DNA of 64,000 nt from Verrucomicrobiia bacterium DG1235 (GCA_000155695.1 DS990592.1:2589973-2653972); one strand, 5' to 3'; shown: positions 43,815 through 52,558, counted from the first letter of the stretch. Notes: a model not told the origin generated them from the letters alone. Numbers and translations: made by a program.

Positions 43815-44677
43815 TGAAAAAGGGAGTATCCAACTTCCTTGTTTTTCTTCTCGCCCTGGTCTGTTTTATCGGGGCGCAACTGATTCGGAAATCGGTGGAC
43901 GAAGACGATTCGCCTCCAAGTCGTCCCGAAGAAATGGATACGATCTTGGCTGACCAAATACAGCGAAGCATCGCCGACACCCAAAGCACAGATCCAAGCC
44001 GCCCTGCCTTCTCCCTCCCAGAAAACGCGACCGCATTCTCGCTTTCCACAAATACCACAATCTCCGAGTCCGACATCTCCAGCCTCCCGCGAAACGCCCC
44101 AGAGCTCAAAGAGGACAAAGGCTACCTCTTTCTCGATTCTGCGAAACGCCAGTTCGTCGGATCCAAACTCGGCCTCGACTTCAAGCACCATTTCCAAAAC
44201 TGCTTCCTCGTCGGATACCGCCCCTTCGAAGTCAGCGATATTTGGATGCCACACCGAGTCCTCACCATGCGGCTCAAATACCAGCTCGACTGGGACCAGT
44301 TCCCTGGATTCCAAGAAATCTGGCTCACTTCCTATCAAGCTTTCCAAACGGGCCGTGGCGACTGCGAAGACCACTCCATCGCCCTCGCCGACTGGCTCAT
44401 CGACATGGGCGAAGACGCTCGAGTCGTCACCGGCACTCACGAAGGTGGCGGTCACGCATGGGTCGTCGTCATTCGAGATACCGGCACCTTCCTCCTCGAA
44501 GCGACCAGCAAACGAAAAAGGCGACTCTGGAGCTCCTACCCGATCGCCAAACTTGCTAAAGGCTACCAGCCACAAGCGATGTTCAACCGCGACTTCTACT
44601 GGACAAACGAAGATCCGTCACGCTTCGGCGACTACACCGGCGACCACTGGATCAAGTCCGGACAAGTCACCTACTAG
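43814..44677 (+). CDS. Transglutaminase-like membrane-anchored protein
   Basis: The 287-residue protein has an N-terminal membrane anchor (about 6-23, FLVFLLALVCFIGAQLI) and a C-terminal papain-like fold. FQTGRGDCEDHSIALADWLIDMG (about 178-200) holds the catalytic-type Cys. GGGHAWVVVIRD (about 215-226) holds the His, and a following Asp/Glu near LLEATSK is a candidate third residue. This is the transglutaminase-like cysteine peptidase layout, likely facing the periplasm. It is coupled to the DUF350-like gene. The substrate is unknown. Confidence 0.78.
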   Translation: MKKGVSNFLVFLLALVCFIGAQLIRKSVDEDDSPPSRPEEMDTILADQIQRSIADTQSTDPSRPAFSLPENATAFSLSTNTTISESDISSLPRNAPELKEDKGYLFLDSAKRQFVGSKLGLDFKHHFQNCFLVGYRPFEVSDIWMPHRVLTMRLKYQLDWDQFPGFQEIWLTSYQAFQTGRGDCEDHSIALADWLIDMGEDARVVTGTHEGGGHAWVVVIRDTGTFLLEATSKRKRRLWSSYPIAKLAKGYQPQAMFNRDFYWTNEDPSRFGDYTGDHWIKSGQVTY

Positions 44678-44755
44678 CAGCCCAAGGAGAATTCATATCT
44701 TAATTCCCTCACCGCGAACGCCAAGCCCCCGCTCCGCACTCAAAACTAGCCATCC

Positions 44756-46255
44756 TCAATCACGCCAAGGAAAATCCTGATACCGCCCCCAACGCGGCAT
44801 CGATCCATGCGGATAACGCTCCACCAGTTCATCCGCTAACTCCGGCGAATCCCCGAAATTCGACTGAATCTTGTCCAGACGCTTCTTCAAGCGCTTCGTC
44901 AACTTCTCGTACCCATCCGATCCATACAAATTGTTCAACTCCTGAGGGTCTTCATCCAAGTCGTACAACTCCCAAGCCTCGATATCGTGGTAAAAGCGGA
45001 TCAGCTTATACCGCTCCGTCCTGATCCCATAATGCCGCTTCACGTAGTGATACCCCGGATACTCGTAAAAATGATAATACATCGCATCCCTCCACCCCTT
45101 CCGCTTTTTCCCTTTCAGCAAAGGAACTAGCGACTCGCCCTGCATACCGGACGGAACCTTCACTCCCGCTAGATCCAGCATCGTCTCCGCAAAATCGAGA
45201 TTCGTCACAATCTCATCCCTCACGCTACCGGCCTCGATCATCTTCGGATAACGCACCAGCAAAGGGATCTGCAGCGACTCCTCATACATGAAGCGCTTAT
45301 CGTAGTAGCCATGCTCGCCGAGAAAAAAGCCCTGGTCAGACGTGTAGATGACAATCGTATTATCAAGCTCGCCCATCGCCTCCAGCTGCTCAAAAACCCG
45401 ACCCACTCCGTCGTCGACCGACTTCACGCAGCGAAGATAATTCTTAATATAAAACTGATACAGCCACCGACTTCGCTCATGCCCACGCAACCCATCCGGC
45501 ACCTTCAGGTTTAACTCACCCTGATACTGAAGCTCTAGCGTCGGATCGATTCGCATCTCATTGTCCCAAGCTGCCGGACTCCGCGTCGCGTAGTCGTCAA
45601 ACAAAGTCTCCGGCTCTGGGATCGTCTCGTCCTCCCTCCAATTCAAATAGTCTGGTCCCGGCTGAAAATTCGCATGCGGCGCCTTGTGCTGATACATCAG
45701 CATAAACGGCTTCTCATCCTCACGCGTATTGAGCCAATCAATTGCCAAGTCCGTGATCACATCCGTCACGTAGCCCTCCGTTTCCACTTGTCCCTCCGCA
45801 GTCAAAAACGGCGCGTCATAATATTGACCCTGACCGATCAAGATCTTCCAAAAATCGAAACCGGTCGGGTCCGATCCCAAGTGCCACTTGCCAATCACCG
45901 CCGTTTCATAACCAGCCGCCTGCAGCAATTTTGGATACGTCTGCTGCCCTCCGTCAAAGCTCGTGCTCTCGTTCACAATAAAGCCATTCAAGTGACTGTA
46001 CTTGCCCGTCAAAGTCACCGCTCGCGCCGGACCGCAAATCGAGTTCGTGCAAAACGCCCGCGAAAAAAGCATCCCCTCGTTCGCCAATCGATCGATGTTC
46101 GGCGTTTGTATCAGCGTGTCATCATAAGCGCTCACCGCCGCGTTCGCATGGTCATCGCTCATGATGAACAAAATATTCGGCCGCCCCTTTCCCGCAGCAA
46201 ACGAAACAAACACGAACAAACAGCATACGAGCGACAATCGGGGTAGAAGAGGCAT
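44756..46255 (-). CDS. S1-family sulfatase, formylglycine type (1 of 3)
   Basis: The 499-residue protein has a signal peptide (1-22). The sulfatase fold shows NILFIMSDDHANAAVSAY with the Ca-binding Asp pair (34-35) and CGPARAVTLTGKYSHLNG. In the latter, C74 would be converted to formylglycine and R78 is the partner (CxPxR). WHLGSDPTGFDF and DQGFFLGEHGYYDKRFMYEE are also typical. It resembles choline/N-acetylglucosamine-6-sulfatase-like S1 subfamilies. It probably removes sulfate from marine polysaccharides in the periplasm. It is convergent with the transglutaminase-like gene and divergent from the second sulfatase. Confidence 0.93.
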   Translation of the reverse strand: MPLLPRLSLVCCLFVFVSFAAGKGRPNILFIMSDDHANAAVSAYDDTLIQTPNIDRLANEGMLFSRAFCTNSICGPARAVTLTGKYSHLNGFIVNESTSFDGGQQTYPKLLQAAGYETAVIGKWHLGSDPTGFDFWKILIGQGQYYDAPFLTAEGQVETEGYVTDVITDLAIDWLNTREDEKPFMLMYQHKAPHANFQPGPDYLNWREDETIPEPETLFDDYATRSPAAWDNEMRIDPTLELQYQGELNLKVPDGLRGHERSRWLYQFYIKNYLRCVKSVDDGVGRVFEQLEAMGELDNTIVIYTSDQGFFLGEHGYYDKRFMYEESLQIPLLVRYPKMIEAGSVRDEIVTNLDFAETMLDLAGVKVPSGMQGESLVPLLKGKKRKGWRDAMYYHFYEYPGYHYVKRHYGIRTERYKLIRFYHDIEAWELYDLDEDPQELNNLYGSDGYEKLTKRLKKRLDKIQSNFGDSPELADELVERYPHGSMPRWGRYQDFPWRD

Positions 46256-46427
46256 CCCAAAAACCTAACTCCTCTCTCCCCAGACGCAACCCCACAACAC
46301 CCCGAAACATTTCCCCTTCCCCCATATCTCTTCATCCCTCATCCTTCATCCTTCAACCCATCTCTCATCTCCCTTCAACCTTCATACTTCAACCTTCATA
46401 CCTCATACTTCAACCCTCCCTCCCCCT
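46256..46427. repeat. Pyrimidine-rich simple repeats between sulfatase genes
   Basis: From about 46318 the plus strand is built of variations on CTTCATCC, CTTCAACC and CTTCATAC, an 8-9 base theme repeated about ten times up to the ATG at 46428. It contains almost no G. No ribosome site is visible. It is the divergent spacer between two sulfatase genes. Confidence 0.75.
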
Positions 46428-48209
46428 ATGAAGAAGATCGCACTCGCCCTCCTCGCCCTTCTCGCAAACACCGTTTTCGCCGAACGTCCCAACATCCTCT
46501 GGATCTCGTCCGAAGATCACGGCCCGCACCTCGGAAGCTACGGCGACACCTACGCCACCACCCCTCAGCTCGACGCCTTCGCCCAAAATTCCCTCCGCTA
46601 CACCAAAGCTTCCTCAAACGCACCCGTCTGCGCCCCCGCCCGCACCACCATCATCTCTGGCATGTATCCGACCTCGCTCGGCGCCCACCACATGCGCAGC
46701 CGCGCCCCCTCGCCACACTACCTCAAATTCTTCCCCATTTACCTCCAGGAAGCAGGCTACTACACGACCAACAATTCAAAGGAGGACTACAATCTAGAAA
46801 CCGAAAACAAAGGTTGGAACGAATCGTCCAATACCGCCCACTGGAAAAACCGCCCCGACCCAAACCAACCGTTTTTCTCTGTATTCAATTTCTTCGGCAC
46901 CCATGAAAGCCAGATCCGCAACGAGAACAAAAAACCGCAGCACGATCCCGCCCTCGCTCCTATCCCTCCCTACCATCCGGACACTCCAGAAGTCCGCAAA
47001 GACTGGGCCCAATACTACGACCGACTCTCACTCCTAGACACCTTCTTCCAGACCCGTATCGACGAACTCGAAGAAGCCGGCCTCGCCGACGATACCATCG
47101 TCATCTTCTGGTCCGACCACGGCTCCGGCATGCCCCGCTCCAAACGCTACCCAGGCTGGTCCGGACAACACGTCGCCCTCATCGTCCACATACCCGAAAA
47201 GTTCCGCAACCTCGCCCCCGCCGACTACGCGCCCGGAGCCGCCACCGACCGCCTCGTCAGCTTCGTCGACTTCGCTCCCACCACTCTCTCGCTAGCCGGC
47301 ATCACTCCCCCCGACTACTACCACGGCCACGCCTTCCTCGGAAAGCGCATCGCCCCCGCTCCCAGCCACACCATCGGCTTCAAAGGCCGCATGGACGAAC
47401 GGCCCGACGAATGCCGCTCCGTTACCGACGGACGCTTCGTATACATCCGCAACTACCTGCCCCACCTTCCTCATGGCCAATACCTCGACTACCAACAGCA
47501 AACCGAAACCACTCGCCTCTGGTATCAACTTTTCAAAGACAAGAAACTCACCCCCATCCAATCCGCCTTCTGGCAGCCCCACCCCAGCGAAGAACTCTTC
47601 GATCTCCAAACAGATCCCTACGAAACGCAAAACCTCGCCAGCGACCCCGCCCATCGGGAAACCCTAGCAAGCCTCAGCCAAGCCCTCGACACCCATCAAA
47701 TCCAAACTCGCGACCTCGGGTTCCTCCCCGAGCCCCTCCTACGAAAAGCCATCCTCCAAGGCGAATCCCCTGCCACCGTCTACGCATCGCGCTTCAACCC
47801 CAACCAAGCCCTAGCGACTCCTCCCAATCTCTCAGTATCCAAATACTGGAGATTCGCGACCCTCCTCTCCTCCTCGCCCGAAGCCATCCGCGACGCCCTA
47901 CCCGCCGCCATCGCCGCCACCAACGACGACGAACCCATCGTCGCAGTCGCCGCCGCCGAGCTCGTCACCCTCCACACTCAAGACGACTCCACCCGTACCC
48001 AAGCCCTCGATACACTCATCGCCCTCGCCAAATTCCCCGAAAACGAGCTCATCCTCACCCTCCACGCCCTAAACGCCCTCGGCCACGCCCACGAAGCCGG
48101 CATCAAGCTCCCCTCCACCATCAACCAACTCGCAACAGAACACCCCGACATCCCCGACTGGGCCAGCTCCTACCGCCCCTCCCTCCTCACCCCCCTCCAA
48201 ACCCCATAA
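46428..48209 (+). CDS. S1-family sulfatase, sulfamidase-like (2 of 3)
   Basis: The 593-residue protein has a signal peptide (1-18). NILWISSEDHGPHLGSYGD and APVCAPARTTIISGMYPTSLG give C68 and R72 of the CxPxR site. The 'WISSEDH...GSYG' opening, the 'GAHHMR' segment and KEDYNLE resemble heparan N-sulfatase (sulfamidase)-like proteins. DTIVIFWSDHGSGMPRSKRYPGW is the metal-binding region. After about residue 440 an Ala-rich helical extension follows (for example AALVTLHTQ, LDTLIALAKFPE). It looks HEAT-like and is absent from short sulfatases. Simple-sequence spacers flank the gene on both sides. Confidence 0.92.
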   Translation: MKKIALALLALLANTVFAERPNILWISSEDHGPHLGSYGDTYATTPQLDAFAQNSLRYTKASSNAPVCAPARTTIISGMYPTSLGAHHMRSRAPSPHYLKFFPIYLQEAGYYTTNNSKEDYNLETENKGWNESSNTAHWKNRPDPNQPFFSVFNFFGTHESQIRNENKKPQHDPALAPIPPYHPDTPEVRKDWAQYYDRLSLLDTFFQTRIDELEEAGLADDTIVIFWSDHGSGMPRSKRYPGWSGQHVALIVHIPEKFRNLAPADYAPGAATDRLVSFVDFAPTTLSLAGITPPDYYHGHAFLGKRIAPAPSHTIGFKGRMDERPDECRSVTDGRFVYIRNYLPHLPHGQYLDYQQQTETTRLWYQLFKDKKLTPIQSAFWQPHPSEELFDLQTDPYETQNLASDPAHRETLASLSQALDTHQIQTRDLGFLPEPLLRKAILQGESPATVYASRFNPNQALATPPNLSVSKYWRFATLLSSSPEAIRDALPAAIAATNDDEPIVAVAAAELVTLHTQDDSTRTQALDTLIALAKFPENELILTLHALNALGHAHEAGIKLPSTINQLATEHPDIPDWASSYRPSLLTPLQTP

Positions 48210-48375
48210 CCCCCACTCATAATCACACTCCCCCTTCCCCAGCACCCAATTCCAAAATCCCAAATTCCAAATTCCCAAATTCCTAAATCCCAACACCCAG
48301 CACCCAGCACCTAATTCCAAATTCATAATTCATAATTCATAATTCATAATTCATAATTTCCACCCCCCCCACCCC
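48210..48375. repeat. Simple repeats incl. five TTCATAA heptamers
   Basis: The plus strand reads as CCAATTCCAAAATCCC-like and CACCCAGCACC-like strings, then five perfect copies of TTCATAA (48322-48356), then a C run just before the ATG at 48376. It resembles the heptamer and octamer arrays known from cyanobacteria and other large-genome bacteria. Copy number could vary. Confidence 0.8.
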
Positions 48376-49764
48376 ATGCCCCATTCAACCAATCCCATTC
48401 TCCTCCTAGCCCTCGCAATCACGCTTCACCACACACTCCTCACTCCCCCTTCCGCCGCCTCCAGCGCCGAAAAGCCGCCCAACATCGTCTTCATCTTCGC
48501 CGACGACCTCGGCTACAACGACCTCTCCTCATACGGCGCCACCGACATCGCTACCCCCGCCATCGACTCCCTCGGAGAACAAGGCATCCGCTTCACCGAC
48601 TTCTACTCCGCCAGCCCCGTCTGTAGTCCCTCCCGCGCCGCCCTCCTCACCGGACGCTATCCCATCCGCCAAGGCATTACCGGCGTCTTCTGGCCCCAAA
48701 GCTTCGACGGCATCGATCCCGCAGAAACCACCATCGCCGAACTCCTACAAGAAAATGGATACCGCACCGGACTCGTCGGCAAATGGCACCTCGGCCACCA
48801 CCAAAAACACCTCCCCCTCCAAAACGGCTTCCATTCCTACTTCGGCATCCCCTACTCCAATGACATGGACATGGTCGTCTACATGCGAGGAAACGATGTC
48901 GAAAGCTACGAAGTCGACCAACACTACACCACCCGCCGCTACACCGAAGAAGCCGTCCAGTTCATCGAACAAAACAAAGACCAGCCCTTCTTCCTCTACC
49001 TCGCCCACTCCATGCCGCACGTCCCCATCTACGCCTCCGAAAACTTCGTAGGCACATCCAAACGCGGACTCTACGGCGACGTCATTCAAGAGCTCGACTG
49101 GTCCGTAGCCCAAATTCTGGATACGCTCGACAAACACCAACTCTCCGAAAACACCCTCGTCGTCTTCACCTCCGACAACGGCCCCTGGACCGCCCTCAAA
49201 CACCTCGGCGGTTCCGCCGCCCCCCTGCGCGAAGGAAAAATGTTCACTTTCGACGGAGGCATGCGCGTTCCCTGCCTCGTCCGCTGGCCCGCCCAGATCC
49301 CCGCCGGCCAAACCTCCCACGCCATGGCCAATATGATGGACTGGTTCCCAACCTTCTCGCGTATCGCAAATCTAGATACGCCGAAAAGCCGCTCCATTGA
49401 CGGACTCGATATCACCGACGTCCTCACCGGATCCGGCCCACGCGCAGACAACGAGTTTTTCTTCTTCCACGGCGACGGCGATCTCCGCGCCTACCGAGAC
49501 GGCGACTGGAAGCTCAAACTCCCCTACGAAGGAAACCAAGCCGCCCGCTGGCGACAAGCCGTAGCAGCCCATCCAATCCTCCTCTTCAACCTCGCCGAAG
49601 ATCCCGGCGAAACCACCGACCTCGCCGCCCAACACCCCGAACGCCTCGCCGCCATGCAAGCCCGCATGACCGACTTCCTCGCCTCCCTCGGCGAACTCCC
49701 CCCAGAAAAAATCACCCGCAAACCCGGCGACGAATCCCACTACAAAATCATCGACGCAGAGTGA
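48376..49764 (+). CDS. S1-family arylsulfatase (3 of 3)
   Basis: The 462-residue protein has a signal peptide (about 1-32). NIVFIFADDLGYNDLSSYGA is followed by SPVCSPSRAALLTGRYPIRQG, with C83 and R87 of the CxPxS/A-R site. GLVGKWHLGHHQKHLPLQNG supplies the catalytic Lys and His, and VFTSDNGPWTALKHLGGSA the later metal ligands. It is arylsulfatase A-like. It lies on the same strand as the second sulfatase after a repeat spacer of 166 bp. The three enzymes are from different S1 subfamilies, suggesting a heavily sulfated polysaccharide as the target. A maturation enzyme for formylglycine is not in the window. Confidence 0.94.
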   Translation: MPHSTNPILLLALAITLHHTLLTPPSAASSAEKPPNIVFIFADDLGYNDLSSYGATDIATPAIDSLGEQGIRFTDFYSASPVCSPSRAALLTGRYPIRQGITGVFWPQSFDGIDPAETTIAELLQENGYRTGLVGKWHLGHHQKHLPLQNGFHSYFGIPYSNDMDMVVYMRGNDVESYEVDQHYTTRRYTEEAVQFIEQNKDQPFFLYLAHSMPHVPIYASENFVGTSKRGLYGDVIQELDWSVAQILDTLDKHQLSENTLVVFTSDNGPWTALKHLGGSAAPLREGKMFTFDGGMRVPCLVRWPAQIPAGQTSHAMANMMDWFPTFSRIANLDTPKSRSIDGLDITDVLTGSGPRADNEFFFFHGDGDLRAYRDGDWKLKLPYEGNQAARWRQAVAAHPILLFNLAEDPGETTDLAAQHPERLAAMQARMTDFLASLGELPPEKITRKPGDESHYKIIDAE

Positions 49765-49837
49765 TCCCCCAACTCTTTTCCCAAAAAAAAGAGATCATCA
49801 CCTAACACAGTGGAAACAAGATCCACCCCGGATGGCG

Positions 49838-50501
49838 TCACTCTTGCCATCTTAAATCCTGACGAAAGAAACAGTTCCGCAATCCATACCAATCGCGCCG
49901 CGCCCACCCCGCCACAAACTTCCCAAAAAAGACCTTCGCTTCCAAAAGTTCCGAAGACGATCTCTCTTTATCCATATACGCCTGCAGATCGAAATCTCCA
50001 TGGCGGGTCACCCTCTCGTCTAATACCTCCAATTTCTGGATACGATCAGAACGAAAGTCCCGACAGTCTCCCCGCAACCTGCTCCAAGCGATCAAGTGCC
50101 AATATTCCAGATAGTGCACCAATCCCAGCGAAGTCACCTCCCCACGCCCGCCCGTACTATACTCAATCCGCAGCGCCTTCTGCTCCGCCAAGCACGACTG
50201 AATGTCCACCAGCTGCGCCGCTCCGTCCTTCGGCTCCGGCCCTTAGTTGTTCCAGCCAAACACCACCGACTCCTCCACCCGCGCCAAACGTGCCAGCTGC
50301 TTCTCCGGCAAAGCCGCCTTCACCTTCAAAAGAGCCAACTCCATCGAAGCGTCCAGCGAAGGGTCGCTCGTCTTGCTCAGCGCCATCGCCGCCATCCCCA
50401 ACGCGCACGCCTGATCGAAACAGGGCTCCACTTTCCATCCAACCTCGGAGACACCCCGCCTCTGGACCAAAAACTACGGGCACCCGACAGCCATTCCGGC
50501 G
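49838..50501 (-). pseudogene. WYL-domain (YafY-type) regulator, degraded
   Basis: The WYL part (49838-50209) is readable: ALRIEYSTGGRGEVTSLGLV, YWHLIAWSRLRGDCRDFRSD and DERVTRHGDFDLQAYM. In the same frame upstream, after an in-frame TAA at 50243-50245, the middle region continues (LALLKVKAALPEKQLARLAR). Before that, GCRVPVVFGPEAGC (about 50460-50490) matches the end of the YafY N-terminal region but is in another frame. The DNA-binding HTH is not found. It is therefore a YafY-family regulator broken by a stop, a frameshift and loss of its start. Confidence 0.8.
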
Positions 50502-50545
50502 AATCAGCTTCGTTCGACCCACAGTAACGGTTAAGATTCCTAAAG

Positions 50546-50668
50546 ACACATAACCAAGCAGCAAAACTCTTGGTTATATGCCCTAAACCTCCCCCCAAAA
50601 CCGTTGACCCAGCAAGAAATTTAAGTATTTTCGCCTAAACCCAAGCACACATAACCAAATTCAGTTAT
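50546..50668. promoter_or_regulatory. Paired ACACATAACCAA sites with inverted arms
   Basis: ACACATAACCAA occurs at 50546-50557 and 50647-50658, 101 bp apart. The first is part of a perfect 9-bp inverted repeat (ATAACCAAG 50550-50558, CTTGGTTAT 50569-50577). The second is part of a 5-bp one (ATAAC 50651-50655, GTTAT 50664-50668). They look like operator sites between the WYL pseudogene and a small membrane protein gene. No gene is seen between 50502 and 50711. Confidence 0.45.
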
Positions 50669-50711
50669 ACCGCAAAAAACAACGTATAATAATACTGTTG
50701 GAAGAAACTAA

Positions 50712-50987
50712 ATGAAGGAAAAATTCAACAGAGAAGAAGACGCGTACGTTCAAGCCGTTTTCACAGCAGCGAATCGAAGCATTGGACTAACCATCCTAAA
50801 GCACTTCTCATTCGTTTTTCCGATTTGTCTATTTCTCTACGCTGGCCTCGTTTCAAATAAAAATGAATGGATATGGATATCTGTTTCACTGCTCGTGATT
50901 TCCCATCTCATTTACGCGTATTATAGTTTTAAGTACTCTAAAATATTGAAGGGGATTTTCATGAAACTAATCGACGAACTGAATTAA
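50712..50987 (+). CDS. Small two-helix membrane protein
   Basis: The 91-residue protein has a charged N-terminus (about 1-28), then two hydrophobic helices (about 29-47, HFSFVFPICLFLYAGLVS; about 53-70, IWISVSLLVISHLIYAYY) and a short tail. Family not recognised. GC is lower than in the flanking sulfatase and housekeeping genes, suggesting acquired DNA. Start ATG 50712 is preceded by GGAAGAAA. It is the first of a run of small genes whose stop codons are followed by similar short repeats. Confidence 0.6.
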   Translation: MKEKFNREEDAYVQAVFTAANRSIGLTILKHFSFVFPICLFLYAGLVSNKNEWIWISVSLLVISHLIYAYYSFKYSKILKGIFMKLIDELN

Positions 50988-51071
50988 AGAAAGTTCGAAC
51001 AAGGCACTACAGACAACTGAGACGAGGCGCCCCTTTTACGACTTCCCCTGACTCGAAATGAACCCAACCTT

Positions 51072-51114
51072 ACGCCAAACGAGAAAGCCAGTCTCAGTCG
51101 TCTGAGTTTGGCGT
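51072..51114. repeat. Inverted repeat before the TonB_C lipoprotein gene
   Basis: ACGCCAAAC (51072-51080) and GTTTGGCGT (51106-51114) are perfectly complementary over 9 bp. A competing inner hairpin, CTCAG-TCGT-CTGAG, lies at 51093-51106. The spacing and GTTTGGC end are reminiscent of integron recombination sites, but it could be an operator or an RNA switch-like leader. It ends 11 bp before the likely ATG. Confidence 0.5.
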
Positions 51115-51125
51115 TCTATAATAAA

Positions 51126-51545
51126 ATGAAATATCTACCTACCCTACTCCTGCTAATTCTATCGCCTGCCTGTACCACAACTGAAACAGGACAAAGTACC
51201 GATGATCTACGCTATAATGCGGCAGTGAATCAGATGTTAAGTAAACAAAACGATATAGACGAGGGCTATACTGCCCCGAAACTACTTGAAAGTAACGCAC
51301 CACAATACCCTATGCCCACAGGACTAATTTCCGGCACTATCCATATGGGCAACGTAACAGTTAAAGTAAAATTTACTATAGATACAAATGGTTCAGCTAC
51401 CAAACCCGAGGTCACATACTCCGACAACCATACTTTTGACAAATATGCGATTAACTCAATTAAACAGTGGAAATTCTCTCCTGCACTAAAGCACGGAGAT
51501 CCAATCGAAAGCACTATCGTGCTACCAGTCTATTTTAAGAATTAA
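51126..51545 (+). CDS. Lipoprotein with TonB C-terminal-like domain
   Basis: About 139 residues. A lipoprotein signal (MKYLPTLLLLILSPAC) gives the acylated Cys near residue 16. The C-terminal ~75 residues match the TonB_C fold: APQYPMPTGLISGTI, VTVKVKFTIDTNGSATKPEV, FDKYAINSIKQWKFSPALKH and TIVLPVYFK. ATG 51126 is used, because an upstream TTG would put charged residues before the signal. No proton-channel partners (ExbB/D) are nearby. It may not energise transport; lipid-anchored TonB_C proteins of unknown role are common. A short repeat follows its stop. Confidence 0.78.
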   Translation: MKYLPTLLLLILSPACTTTETGQSTDDLRYNAAVNQMLSKQNDIDEGYTAPKLLESNAPQYPMPTGLISGTIHMGNVTVKVKFTIDTNGSATKPEVTYSDNHTFDKYAINSIKQWKFSPALKHGDPIESTIVLPVYFKN

Positions 51546-51546
51546 C

Positions 51547-51620
51547 TTAGAACCAGTCGAGCCGTACAACTCCGGCGAGCGCTCCGCGCTCGCCTTCGCG
51601 TATGCACTCGGCGATTGGGT
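51547..51620 (+). repeat. attC-like repeat b
   Basis: It begins 2 bp after a stop codon with TTAGAAC-CAGTC, contains TACAACTCC and a GGCGAGCG/CGCTCGCC hairpin, and ends GCACTCGGCGATTGGGT. Its twin at 52486-52558 has the same order and nearly the same length (74 and 73 nt). The outer bases pair imperfectly, as in integron attC sites. The right end overlaps the GTG of the next gene. Confidence 0.4.
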
Positions 51621-52014
51621 GAAAATATTGATCCCATTTTTTATCCTCTTAGCATTTGTCGGCTGTTCAACGATCGAAAAAAATAGTAGCCCTCAACTGC
51701 AATGGAAAGTCGAAGAGCTGATAGGCAATGAATTCGCTTTGGGAACAGTTGACGGTGACAGAATCGTATTCAAAGATGACGAAGCAACGATCCTCTCCTT
51801 CACACTATTCTCCGCCTTCCCTACAAGCTGGAATGTTAGGAAAGATACACTACATTCGAAAATGCAGATACCCCAATCGGATGGAATCGATATCGTAGAA
51901 AGAAATCTTCGACTTCTAGAAAGTCATGACGATCACTTTATAGTGAGTGAAGACGGCAACAAGACCTACAGACTATACAAACTATCAGAGCAGGCGTTCA
52001 ACGAATTACTATGA
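51619..52014 (+). CDS. Small lipoprotein of unknown function
   Basis: The 131-residue protein has a lipoprotein signal (MKILIPFFILLAFVGC, Cys 16). The mature part has mixed strands (QWKVEELIGNEFALGTVDGD, RIVFKDDEATILSFTLF) and no recognised domain. The start is GTG 51619, which falls inside the attC-like repeat. The gene overlaps the next by four bases (ATGA), so the two are translationally coupled. Its base composition is low-GC compared with the rest of the window. Confidence 0.62.
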   Translation: MKILIPFFILLAFVGCSTIEKNSSPQLQWKVEELIGNEFALGTVDGDRIVFKDDEATILSFTLFSAFPTSWNVRKDTLHSKMQIPQSDGIDIVERNLRLLESHDDHFIVSEDGNKTYRLYKLSEQAFNELL

Positions 52015-52484
52015 AACCTACCCCTAAACCGATAATAGCATTTCTTGCCATCGCTCTAATTCCCCTTTGCTGGTCCCTCACTTCAGGCTATGTCTCAGAC
52101 CATTCCGATTTGCCCAAAGAACTCAATTCGCTTGAGAAGCAGTTTCTTGGCAAATGGGCTGGGAGCAAAGAAAGTTTGAAATGGGAGATTGACCGAAAGT
52201 CAGACAGGACGTTTGAGATCGTGTTGGAAGAGGCTGATCCCACAGACCCAACCATCATCTACCAAAATTACGCCACTGGCGAGTGGAGCGTGCGAGGGGA
52301 TTCGTTCTACTGCGAATGGAAGCACTGGGTCGGTGACGAGGGAGACTTTAGCGGAATAATGATCGAGAAGATTGCAGAAGTCTCGGAAGAAAGAGTAGTC
52401 ACGGTCAGCGATGATGACTCGAAGAACATCGAACTGAAAGTAGAGTTTTTCCAGATGCCGGGCTGGAGCTTGAAAGAAAAATAA
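52011..52484 (+). CDS. Exported protein of unknown function
   Basis: The 157-residue protein has a signal peptide or anchor (about 6-26, IIAFLAIALIPLCWSLTSGY). The beta-rich mature domain (FLGKWAGSKESLKWEIDRK, ATGEWSVRGDSFYCEWKHW) has the 'GKW...W...GdG' look of lipocalin-like stress or surface proteins. No family can be named with confidence. It is coupled to the preceding lipoprotein gene by a 4-bp overlap and followed 2 bp after its stop by an attC-like repeat. Confidence 0.6.
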   Translation: MKPTPKPIIAFLAIALIPLCWSLTSGYVSDHSDLPKELNSLEKQFLGKWAGSKESLKWEIDRKSDRTFEIVLEEADPTDPTIIYQNYATGEWSVRGDSFYCEWKHWVGDEGDFSGIMIEKIAEVSEERVVTVSDDDSKNIELKVEFFQMPGWSLKEK

Positions 52485-52485
52485 T

Positions 52486-52558
52486 TTCGAACCAGTCAGC
52501 CCATACAACTCCAGCCAGAGCTCCGCGATGGCCTCCGCGTTTTCACTCGACGTTCGCA
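52486..52558 (+). repeat. attC-like repeat c
   Basis: It starts TTCGAAC-CAGTC and ends CACTCGAC-GTTCGCA. The outer TTCGAAC and GTTCGCA are largely complementary, as expected of R''/R' core sites. The centre (TACAACTCC...GCTCCGCG...GCCTCCGCG) is shared with 51547-51620. Shorter related strings follow the stops at 52740 and 53861 and occur near 52930. Confidence 0.45.

Noticed and set aside
48322-48356. Heptamer array as a CRISPR
   Set aside because: The repeats are contiguous 7-mers with no spacers and no cas genes are nearby.
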